From SpSt-398 sp041752235 (GTDB lineage Bacteria; Bacteroidota; Bacteroidia; Chitinophagales; Chitinophagaceae), in the NCBI GenBank assembly GCA_041752235.1, contig JBGSHM010000009.1:62001-126000 (forward strand): DNA of 64,000 nt. Direction: 5' to 3'. The first letter of the stretch is position 1. Every line of letters starts with the position of its first letter. Of the stretch, positions 8,001 through 15,007 are shown in pieces. Under the pieces are notes generated by a model, which did not search any database, was not told where the DNA came from, and saw only the letters and a program-made list of their open reading frames with translations. A program made the position numbers and the translations under genes.

Positions 8001-9756
8001 AAAACCCGGTTGGATTTACGGTTTGCAATACATCCCCAGCAAAGACAACAGGAAATTGTTCTTCATGAGTTAAATCGAATTCTGTAAACATAGACGATTG
8101 AATAATTATCCTAAGTTCAATTCTTGTAAAATCTTGTGCTTCATCGCAAAAGACTACTTCATATTGTTTTGGCAGTTTAACAGGATAATATTTTCTAATT
8201 GTTCTTACTAGTTTTGTCTTATCCCAATACCCCTCTTCGATAAGCTTTTTAAAGAAGTGGAGTGAGTTTGATATAATTGAATGAAATTCTTCAGGCTTAA
8301 ATATTCTAAATTTAGAAGGAATGCCAGTTGTATCGTTTGTGTATTTTTCGACGGAATCAATTTCAATATTCTCATAGTAGCCATAAACATATGTTGATAT
8401 TGCAAACCAACTTTCTTCGGGAGAATGCCTTTTGTTGATTGTAGAATTTTTAATGTAAAGCTCTTTGAATTTAGAGAAGGATAAATATTTAGTTGGATGG
8501 AATTGTGATTTTTCTTCTTCGGGTAGCAAATCCATCAAAAAAGTTTGTATTGATGAGAAGTAGTTTCTTACTTGATTAATGTCTTCAAGTTTAAAGTCAG
8601 TTGTATATTCAGGATTGCTGTTAAGAAGTCCTATTACGGCCTTTGAAGAACTTTCTAAAAGGTGTATGTTATCAGTTAAGAAAAGTATTTCTCCTTGAAT
8701 GGAATTAAACAGTTTATAAAAACAAACATTTGCAAATAAATAATATAGCATTGTGGATTTTCCGCTACCAGCTTGACCGTTAATATAGCTTGGAAACTTA
8801 AAATCTTTTAAGTAATCTACTTGTTCAGGAAGCAAGGATAGGTTGTTTGATCCATCAAACCTTTGAACTGCCAACCAAAGTTCGTTCTCATTGTTTAATA
8901 TCCATTTCGGATATGCTCTATGTGCAAGTTTGCTTATTGAGTCAATGGATGGACTGCTTAATTGGCTATTTGATAATGCCTTTATAATTGCATTTTCCCA
9001 TCTGTTTTTTTGATCTCTTATATGGGCGCCATCGTGAATAACAATTATTCTTCGACCTTCTACAACATTAAATTCGGAATAAATTATTCCAATATTAAAT
9101 GTTAAGAATACTGCCTTTTTTAAGTGTTTCTGCTCATCTAACAGCGTTATTTTTATGGCATCATTTGTTTCTTGATAGACTACACTTTTTAGTGCAGTTT
9201 TAAATAATAAAGAGTATTTATCTTGGAGACCTTCGGTTGAATTTTTATTACTTGAATAAAGTACCCAATCTTCTAGTTCATATACATCGAAATTTAGCTT
9301 TATTCTAAATTCATTTAACCAATGTCGTATTGAGTCAGGTGTCTGGGTCTTTGGAGGTAATTGTGTTTGAGCGCGATCATTATACTTAGTCTTAAAATCC
9401 TGAACTTCATCATCAGGTAATGGGTTTTCTGTAAGCCAAGTGCCTGATGTTAATTGGGGATGTATGATTGTTCCCCATGCAAAGTCGAACCCCTTTTTAG
9501 GGATGAATTCTCGAATAAAGAGAACAGTTATAAGTTCGGTTGGTGTTTCAACTTTTTTACTCTCAATAATTATTCTACAATTAATTGCTTTAATAAATTT
9601 TAGAACGAATAGACCTCTCGGATAAGGATCAATTGTTTTCAATGATTCCAATCTTGTTGAATACCTTAGATTGTCCAATTTAGAAATTACTGTCTCTTTG
9701 TTTTGGTATTTTTCAATCTTTGTTCTAAACGTTTTTGTGTAGTGTATTTCGTACAT
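5080..9756 (-). CDS. Fusion: RelE-like N-term + UvrD-type helicase + TPR-like region + AAA15/OLD-type ATPase
   Basis: A 1558-residue multidomain protein. Residues 1-90 resemble the RelE/ParE fold in pattern (weak). Residues about 300-790 form an SF1 UvrD-like helicase: Walker A GQAGSGKST near 330, motif II DEAQD at 538-542, and the C-terminal YVAITRAQ near 760. Residues about 800-1190 are helical repeats with TPR-like spacing. Residues about 1215-1558 are an ABC/AAA15 ATPase: NFRSF start, Walker A GGNNSGKT near 1237, signature GEGSNRL, Walker B ILMVDEIDAGIH near 1460 and switch TTHNEE near 1493. A TOPRIM gene follows after 3 nt. Gabija uses ATPase-TOPRIM plus a separate UvrD helicase; here the helicase is fused to the ATPase and TOPRIM is free. 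Domains are seen; anti-phage function is inferred. Confidence 0.85.
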   Translation of the reverse strand: MYEIHYTKTFRTKIEKYQNKETVISKLDNLRYSTRLESLKTIDPYPRGLFVLKFIKAINCRIIIESKKVETPTELITVLFIREFIPKKGFDFAWGTIIHPQLTSGTWLTENPLPDDEVQDFKTKYNDRAQTQLPPKTQTPDSIRHWLNEFRIKLNFDVYELEDWVLYSSNKNSTEGLQDKYSLLFKTALKSVVYQETNDAIKITLLDEQKHLKKAVFLTFNIGIIYSEFNVVEGRRIIVIHDGAHIRDQKNRWENAIIKALSNSQLSSPSIDSISKLAHRAYPKWILNNENELWLAVQRFDGSNNLSLLPEQVDYLKDFKFPSYINGQAGSGKSTMLYYLFANVCFYKLFNSIQGEILFLTDNIHLLESSSKAVIGLLNSNPEYTTDFKLEDINQVRNYFSSIQTFLMDLLPEEEKSQFHPTKYLSFSKFKELYIKNSTINKRHSPEESWFAISTYVYGYYENIEIDSVEKYTNDTTGIPSKFRIFKPEEFHSIISNSLHFFKKLIEEGYWDKTKLVRTIRKYYPVKLPKQYEVVFCDEAQDFTRIELRIIIQSSMFTEFDLTHEEQFPVVFAGDVLQTVNPTGFSETRLHQMFYETFKETGFKYNKTRSTYNPEYNYRSSKDIIRLANIVQSFRKFYLNEESARKQSSKRNKQSAKIPVLHYKEWLQEKNNLELFRAKFKYKSFIIPIDIDEEYHYINEEKLLDDLHFTDIKSSIDAKGAEYSQVVVYGFGDKYLLDFGELDTTNSIQDFRKRFFFNKLYVAITRAQNELIIIDSQKAAETFWLPLLKHKTTEESWENYFELDEILPFNPETGLVNALESTPEDALANAILDMEQGKIDSNSSRLVVAANVFLMLGKIDEANYCYGLKEEIKRNFILAGSYFEKAGKWEEAAQVYFVSRNWNQLKSIAKYQSGNKQESRILLANLISAGIWNKEEIERAHSLRLVIQDAIRDIEWYNTLSSAFINLNVGSTEEKRMLASIMEACVTEFDHQLWLKIGKLYYDTRNFVGAIRSWEVAQNLGVQNEHNIEYIKARIEISTTELDTNSSTLWKGRLLYENIPISERLHLSKEIIEETEHHNIIFENYEESQELIEHIYLASMFKGNYELMLSYGKRVEAESQKSSILNCYLTFLRYSNDELLAIYAKERWAKNMWSLLRFNYLTVEDRITELNKEFKNFQFKFSESNSDWSIEEIDRIPDEPQIFTSEPPNHFSTVKIDNFRSFKSFELKHLSLINLIVGGNNSGKTSLLEALMFTQDADQFAKHLIYCFKSRKNFSESTGKFIDIFDSFVSKNATSKELRYTLMKGRRSWVYEVRKPTQSELLKYTAREDVGVEDFIIVKDRVSKIQFSSNLQHLWTNRDTSIPITLYPIVPFGKGYSEFLTSVYYDNIGAVSSVRNAFIKHMSLFIPKITNINLDPSTKLIYIEEIRDGIEMTIPLYDYGEGSNRLFRILVSLYALKNKILMVDEIDAGIHFSNFRKYIEILLTVANDLNVQIFMTTHNEEWLKTFYQVLVDNENFRINSKIITLERNTISNSIVPIIRSFEDLKFSLSNEFEIRGRQ

Positions 9757-10062
9757 ATTTATTTATATAATGTAAGATATTTATTATTTTGTAATTAAAT
9801 CATTTAATAGGTTGACTTGGTTAATTTCTGTAGACTATATGCTGTTGTTAGTCTTCTAATTCCTCCTAAAAATTCAGTTGACCGTTGGCCGCAGTCCTAC
9901 GAATTTTGGACAAAATCAAGAATTGTTCACTTGACTACTGACCGTAAGCCTATTGGATTCAATAGCTTGTTGCACGAAATGAGTTGGTAATCTGGTTACT
10001 GTTGTCTTCAAAAATCCCTCTACCATCAAATTATAGTTCTCTCGACTACAGCCCGTAAGTTT
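9757..10062. other. Intergenic region upstream of the helicase-ATPase gene
   Basis: No gene or RNA is recognisable. The first 80 bases next to the helicase-ATPase start are very AT-rich and presumably hold its promoter, but I see no clear TAnnTTTG box on the minus strand. Further right are imperfect scraps containing GACCGT/GGCCG sequences like the CCGTAG hairpin repeats found elsewhere in the window. Confidence 0.4.
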
Positions 10063-10452
10063 TCACCCCACCACCCTCTCCACCAACACCTCCCCACCTT
10101 CCCTATCATAATACTTGCAAGTCATCTCCCCCATAGAAACCACCCATTTCTCCACGCCACATTCAGCGCACATTTTGATGAAAGTGAGATAGTCTGTTTT
10201 GCCTTGTTGATGGGCCAGGAGGCCGGCCTTGAATTCAGGGATGTTGGGGGTAGGGGCAATGGGTAATGGGTCGTATTTGGCGGGGGCCTGGCTGGTAAAG
10301 TTGCCTGCTCCGTGGTAGACGACGTGGCCATCGAGTACATGGGCTTCGTACCCGGTAACCCCCAGGGCTTTGATATCCTGGATGTATTGGGGGAAGTCGG
10401 CCCCGGATTTTACCTTGCTGTGGGCGGCTTTGATCTGGTCGATGGTGAACAT
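10063..10452 (-). CDS. DUF1398 (YbcV-like) family protein
   Basis: A cytoplasmic protein of about 129 residues. FTIDQIKAAHSKVKSGADFP at the start, then the GVTGYEAHVLDG segment and the KCAE-type C-terminal half match the DUF1398 family, whose function is unknown. The frame opens 7 codons earlier, but the family begins at MFTIDQ, so the start at 10452 is chosen. No operon partner is obvious; the gap to the next minus-strand gene is 78 nt. Confident as a gene and family member, no function proposed. Confidence 0.8.
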   Translation of the reverse strand: MFTIDQIKAAHSKVKSGADFPQYIQDIKALGVTGYEAHVLDGHVVYHGAGNFTSQAPAKYDPLPIAPTPNIPEFKAGLLAHQQGKTDYLTFIKMCAECGVEKWVVSMGEMTCKYYDREGGEVLVERVVG

Positions 10453-10530
10453 ATTGTGAATGTAGTTGGTCACAAATCTAAATAGGATAGCGGAAAGGAT
10501 GGGAACAATTAGGTACGATATCTCGGGCTT

Positions 10531-11007
10531 CTATTTTTCCTTTAGACTCGCTGCTACCTTATCATAATACTCCTGCGACAGCTTCTCGGTCCAGGTGGTG
10601 GGTTGAGTGCCGCTGTAAATAGCCAGATAGGTCACGGAATTCTGTTTGGTGGAAGAATGCCAATGTTCGGTGTCTTTAGGGCATTTAATCAGGTCGCCCG
10701 TTTTGAGAATGAAAGCATCCTTACCTCGCTCCTGGTAATAGGCCTCGCCTTCCAGAATGATGAGGACCTGAGCGGATGCGTGTTTGTGCCAGTCAAGAGT
10801 GGAATTGGCCTTAAAGGTCGCTTTGGTAATATTATACTCAAAGGTACTGTCCCCCTGAAGCAGACTGCTCAGCCAGGCTTCTCCCAGGTAATGCGTATTA
10901 GGGACCTTGGCACCTTCGGTCAAGAAGGAAGTGGTGCTGTACGGGGATTTTTGAGCCAGACTCCAAAGGGGGAAAAACGCGAAAATGATCAAAGTGAAGA
11001 TTCTCAT
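10531..11007 (-). CDS. Secreted cupin-domain protein
   Basis: A 158-residue protein with a signal peptide ending WSLAQ at residue 19, so exported. A single small cupin barrel follows: motif 1 region WHKHASAQVLIILEGEAYY (metal-binding His pair and Glu/Gln position) and motif 2 region KTGDLIKCPKDTEHWHS (His ligands). Such proteins bind a metal and often act as dioxygenases, isomerases or sensors; the substrate cannot be read from sequence. It is transcribed toward the DUF1398 gene and divergent from the next lipoprotein gene. Confidence 0.8.
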   Translation of the reverse strand: MRIFTLIIFAFFPLWSLAQKSPYSTTSFLTEGAKVPNTHYLGEAWLSSLLQGDSTFEYNITKATFKANSTLDWHKHASAQVLIILEGEAYYQERGKDAFILKTGDLIKCPKDTEHWHSSTKQNSVTYLAIYSGTQPTTWTEKLSQEYYDKVAASLKEK

Positions 11008-11099
11008 ACTGGTTGGTTATACGCTTAAATTACAACAAAAGGGGGACATGCTACTGATGACATTTGCCTGTCCACTGCGATGTATACCAAACAACCTCC

Positions 11100-11618
11100 A
11101 TGAATCGCAAAACCTTGATCCTAACCAACCTTCTGTTCCTGGTCCTGCTTTCCTGTAAGAAGAAAAAGGAGGAAATAGAGATAAACGGTGACCTCAACAA
11201 GTTTGATGGCCGGTATCAAATTACGGGGACGATCGTGGATAAGACAGAACCGCAGATCAGCTCGCCCGGACCCAAGGAATACCATCTGAAAACCCTCAAC
11301 GATACGGAAATTGAAATGTTCTCGCCGGATCTGACGATCAGCGGTCACCTGATTTCGCATGGGGGCAGTCTTTCCTTTTATGGCGAGTTTTCGGTGATCG
11401 TAAAATTTGATCCAGCCACGAATAAAGCCGTTAGCGTACGAAACGGATACGGGCAACCATCCAGTAACGGCCGGTCAACCGTATTGGACCCCTCCGGCAT
11501 CAATACCTGGGACCCGGTGACAAAAACGATCAAAATAAAATACTGGATGAATGAAACGGGGGTGACGGGGCACAAGACCTCCTTTGATGAAACATGGACC
11601 TATATCGGGCCGAGATAA
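11100..11618 (+). CDS. Putative lipoprotein, unknown function
   Basis: About 172 residues. The start MNRKTLILTNLLFLVLLSC gives a lipobox (LLSC) followed by a lysine/glutamate stretch, so it is probably an outer-membrane lipoprotein. The frame opens 12 codons earlier, but the lipoprotein signal fixes the start at 11100. The rest is beta-rich with a TGTIVDKTEP segment and no family I recognise; the YWMNETG and DETWTY parts resemble generic Bacteroidota DUF lipoproteins. It ends 19 nt before the convergent 611-residue gene. Confidence 0.75.
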   Translation: MNRKTLILTNLLFLVLLSCKKKKEEIEINGDLNKFDGRYQITGTIVDKTEPQISSPGPKEYHLKTLNDTEIEMFSPDLTISGHLISHGGSLSFYGEFSVIVKFDPATNKAVSVRNGYGQPSSNGRSTVLDPSGINTWDPVTKTIKIKYWMNETGVTGHKTSFDETWTYIGPR

Positions 11619-11636
11619 GAGGAAGGCTGGCCCCAT

Positions 11637-13472
11637 TTAATATTTTACCTCCATCCCCCGTAGCAAAAACACATCGCTCTTATTATCACTAAACTCGCCC
11701 TTGTACCTGCCAATGGTGAAGAAATTGTACCGGGCAGTAGACAGGAAAACGCTGGGCAGATCGGCAATCAGCTTGTCATTATCAGTTACGGTAAGACCAT
11801 TGCCTTTGCGCGTGATGCGTAGGCGGTGATCGTTCTTTTCGCGGAAGAAATCGGGGAGGACAATGCGTTTGTCGAACTGGAGAAACCCGGCCTTGTTATA
11901 GGAATACACCGTAAGCGTACCCCCACCATTCCACCAGGGATCAAACCAGATGAGTACACGGCTATAACTATTACCATATCCGGGATAGTTTCCCCAGTCG
12001 GACGGATTATTGGTAAAGGGCTTGTATTTTTCCTGTACCTGATCATAGGCCAGATCACTAAGGCATATCTGAAGCAAACCGCTGTTGTATGCTATATCGG
12101 CATTCCACCTGACCTGAAAGCTCAACGAGAATGAATCTTTGATCTCCTGGTTAAACTGCCGGGGATTCCATTCGCCATCCTGGGTAAGGGCCAGCCATGA
12201 CTCCTTCTCAAATTCGCGAATGGATACACCAGTCGGACCTTCCCAACCGGGGGGAAAACTACCTGAGACTGACTGCCGAAAATCGGAAATGGGTAGTGAT
12301 CTGGATTTGGGTTGAGACCGGGTGAGGGGTTTGCTTTCCCCAAATGAGGCCGTGAGTGTATTGGCCACAATGGTCTTTGGCGGTACAGCACCCGTAACCC
12401 GATAGAGTACATCGAGATTGAACTCCTTAAAAAGGCGATCCATGAAATTCTTCTTGGGCAGATCGCTATCCTGCCGCCGGATATATAAAGTAATACATTG
12501 AGCCTGATCGCGGGGTTTGGTCTTGTCAAAAAAACCGGGATCATCCACCCAAACAGGATAGCCGGTTTCAGCAGGAGCATCCAGTTTCTCGGGTAAGAAA
12601 AAATGGGAATTGACGGATTCGACACAGGCTTCGGTATCCAGGTCTTTGCGGGTAAGAGCCGCCGTAAACCATGCCTGAAGGATGTTGATTTCTTTTTTAT
12701 ATCCATCCAGGTATTCCTGGTTCTTACGGATGATATCGGGCCAGTAGTTTTGTTCTTTCTTTTCGGCCGCAGATAAGCCATCATATTTTTTCTGATCATC
12801 TCGCACGAGTTTTTCAAACTTTTCAATCTGCTCCTTTATTCTTTTCTCATGGTGTAGTTTGTAACTGGTATATAGCTCGCGTCGACTGAGCTTACGAAGA
12901 GGAATCTCTTTTTTTGGAGAAAAATAATAACCCTGCATTTCGTAAGACCCGGGTCTGTACTTCGTATAAATGATTCGGTTCCCTGCTGCATCGGTTTCAA
13001 TCTTGATATGTGTCACCAACATACGCGAAGGGTATTTGTGAAAATCAAATCCCACCATACCCGGCAGGGGAAACAATTGCCCTTGGAGGCTATTGGCCAC
13101 CATGTAGACCCAGGCACCGGTTTCTCCTTCGGGTTGGATCTTCCCACTACTTCGGAGACATTCATATTTTTTCAACAATAAATAATACTCATAGTACGCA
13201 GGACTGGGAGAATGGTGAAAGGTATTCTGATTACCAAAGGCAATACTGAATTTTACCTCGAGCCCCGTACTGGCCTTGGGAAAAACGCGCTTTAGTTCCG
13301 TACGAATTGACTCGCTCAGAACCCATTGTTTACCAAAACCCGCTTGCTGCCAGATCCATTTCCCAGGAACCTGATTCAAATCGGTCTGTGTGCAGTTGAC
13401 CTGTGCAGAAAGCGATACCTGCACAAAGAGTAGCGTGAAACAGACCCAACGTGATATTTTATAGCAAGGCAT
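11637..13472 (-). CDS. Large secreted hypothetical protein, third gene of the cytolysin-like locus
   Basis: A 611-residue protein with a signal peptide (CFTLLFVQVSLSAQ). The middle, about 200-275, is charged and probably coiled coil (KRIKEQIEKFEKL). The C-terminal third, after about 400, is beta-rich with aromatic patches (WFDPWWNGGG) and looks like a lectin/laminin-G type sandwich; that is a fold impression only. The start is 23 nt from the stop of the upstream Q-rich secreted gene, so they are probably cotranscribed with the cytolysin-like gene. Function unknown. Confidence 0.7.
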   Translation of the reverse strand: MPCYKISRWVCFTLLFVQVSLSAQVNCTQTDLNQVPGKWIWQQAGFGKQWVLSESIRTELKRVFPKASTGLEVKFSIAFGNQNTFHHSPSPAYYEYYLLLKKYECLRSSGKIQPEGETGAWVYMVANSLQGQLFPLPGMVGFDFHKYPSRMLVTHIKIETDAAGNRIIYTKYRPGSYEMQGYYFSPKKEIPLRKLSRRELYTSYKLHHEKRIKEQIEKFEKLVRDDQKKYDGLSAAEKKEQNYWPDIIRKNQEYLDGYKKEINILQAWFTAALTRKDLDTEACVESVNSHFFLPEKLDAPAETGYPVWVDDPGFFDKTKPRDQAQCITLYIRRQDSDLPKKNFMDRLFKEFNLDVLYRVTGAVPPKTIVANTLTASFGESKPLTRSQPKSRSLPISDFRQSVSGSFPPGWEGPTGVSIREFEKESWLALTQDGEWNPRQFNQEIKDSFSLSFQVRWNADIAYNSGLLQICLSDLAYDQVQEKYKPFTNNPSDWGNYPGYGNSYSRVLIWFDPWWNGGGTLTVYSYNKAGFLQFDKRIVLPDFFREKNDHRLRITRKGNGLTVTDNDKLIADLPSVFLSTARYNFFTIGRYKGEFSDNKSDVFLLRGMEVKY

Positions 13473-13495
13473 GGGTATAGTGTTGATGAGCGAAA

Positions 13496-14911
13496 CTATT
13501 TTGATTTATACATGGTGTAGACCAATGGAGTGTACTCGCTGTCGGTAAGCTGTAAAAGTAAACCGCCTTTTACCGCTATAAACTGGGCCAGGAATTTTTT
13601 TGTCTTACCACTCACGCGGTTGCTGGCATGTAGTTCCCAATCCGTTGCCTGAAACTTCCCAGCGTAATTGATGCCATTGAACTGGGTACTCCCGTTTTGG
13701 GTATTGGCACTATTGTGGGTGCTCTGGTAATTGCCACCGGGTTTGAACACAAACTCATCACTGGTAGACAGGGCACTCATGCCTGCATAGTTCCCCGTGT
13801 AAGAATTGTAGTATTCCACCCCGCCACCGCCGTTTTTGGTCCAGGTACCTATGATATCTGATTCGGTGATGGCGAATTTATTATAGCCTAACATCTTATT
13901 GAGGTCATTGGGATGGGGAAACAATTGCTGGTAAGCGGATTGGTTTTGGGTGATGGTCATTACCACTTGGGCTCCGCCTTCATAGATCACTTTAATGGCT
14001 ACATAACAGGATTGCCCGGTTTGTTTGTCTACCGCATTTCCCTGCATAAAATAGATGACAGGGTATTCCACGCCACTCCAGCGTTCGGCCTGGGTAACAT
14101 TGAAATTGGGCAGTACCCATTGGATCCAATAAAAAGTAGAAGGCTCTTGAGTATTTGAACGTATTTTTTCCAATCCATCATCGGCAAAGTATAAGCGGAC
14201 CTCCACGCCTGGCCGAGTGACTTTTACATAATCGGTCGTCGGCGTAGCGGTCCAACCATCGTCAAAATTGGTGGTGGGTTTGCTCAGGGCAAAAGGGGAG
14301 GTGAAAGAATTGTTCATCACCGGTTGCTCTTGTGTTTGTCCCTGACCCTGTATTTGTTCCTGTCCCTGTCCTTGTTGTTGATCCTGTATCTGCCCTTGCA
14401 TTTGCCCTTGTGGATCTTGCTCCTGTTGATAAATGATGGGCGTTTCCTGTTGCTGCATACCCGTTTGCTGGGTCTGCTGTGAAAAATTCATATTGGCGGG
14501 TGGCTGGGTGGCTTCAGCAAAGTAGAGTGTGGTTTCTTTTTTGGCAAAGAACAGATAGGCCAACACGTATTGGTTATTGCGGTAGAGCCAGTAATAATCT
14601 TTGGTACTGCAAGGGGTAAGGGCCCAACCGGCTTCGGTCAGTTGTTGTTGTATAAGACTGAGTCCGGGGCCTCCCGCTTTTTCAGGGGGCATAGTGAGGA
14701 TCTCGGCGGATTTTAATTTGGTCTGATAGGTTTTACTTTCTATTTCCATCAGCGATTTACTCAGGGTGATGCTAAGTCCTCTCTTATCCAGTTTGGCGGT
14801 AGCCGGCAAGGGAATTCCGGTAAGCGGTGATTGGGTGACCGGCACTACATTTTTCTGTGCCCCGACCGACAGGGTAAAGAGAAGGAATACGGCAATGAGC
14901 ATTTTTTTCAT
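13496..14911 (-). CDS. Secreted protein with glutamine-rich linker, second gene of the cytolysin-like locus
   Basis: About 471 residues. MKKMLIAVFLLFTLSVGAQ is a signal peptide; the ATG at 14911 is preferred to an upstream TTG. An N-terminal domain to about 140 is joined to the rest by a striking Gln/Gly/Pro-rich linker at about 145-200 (repeats of QGQ, QEQ, QDQ). The C-terminal part (about 330-471) has IGTWTKNGGG and a strand pattern like lipocalin-like domains. It sits 96 nt after the cytolysin-like gene and 23 nt before the 611-residue gene. No family is recognised beyond this. Confidence 0.7.
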   Translation of the reverse strand: MKKMLIAVFLLFTLSVGAQKNVVPVTQSPLTGIPLPATAKLDKRGLSITLSKSLMEIESKTYQTKLKSAEILTMPPEKAGGPGLSLIQQQLTEAGWALTPCSTKDYYWLYRNNQYVLAYLFFAKKETTLYFAEATQPPANMNFSQQTQQTGMQQQETPIIYQQEQDPQGQMQGQIQDQQQGQGQEQIQGQGQTQEQPVMNNSFTSPFALSKPTTNFDDGWTATPTTDYVKVTRPGVEVRLYFADDGLEKIRSNTQEPSTFYWIQWVLPNFNVTQAERWSGVEYPVIYFMQGNAVDKQTGQSCYVAIKVIYEGGAQVVMTITQNQSAYQQLFPHPNDLNKMLGYNKFAITESDIIGTWTKNGGGGVEYYNSYTGNYAGMSALSTSDEFVFKPGGNYQSTHNSANTQNGSTQFNGINYAGKFQATDWELHASNRVSGKTKKFLAQFIAVKGGLLLQLTDSEYTPLVYTMYKSK

Positions 14912-15007
14912 GGTCAATAGTTAAGGATCATTTTTTAGCAAGCAACCGCCCGTTTATTTCAGGGAAGTAAACAGGCGGTTGCTGATTTATTGGTTCATGG
15001 ATTCAGG

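Noticed and set aside
12122..12826. 234-residue frame within the 611-residue secreted gene
   Set aside because: Same strand, other frame, basic Pro/Arg-rich sequence typical of a shadow.
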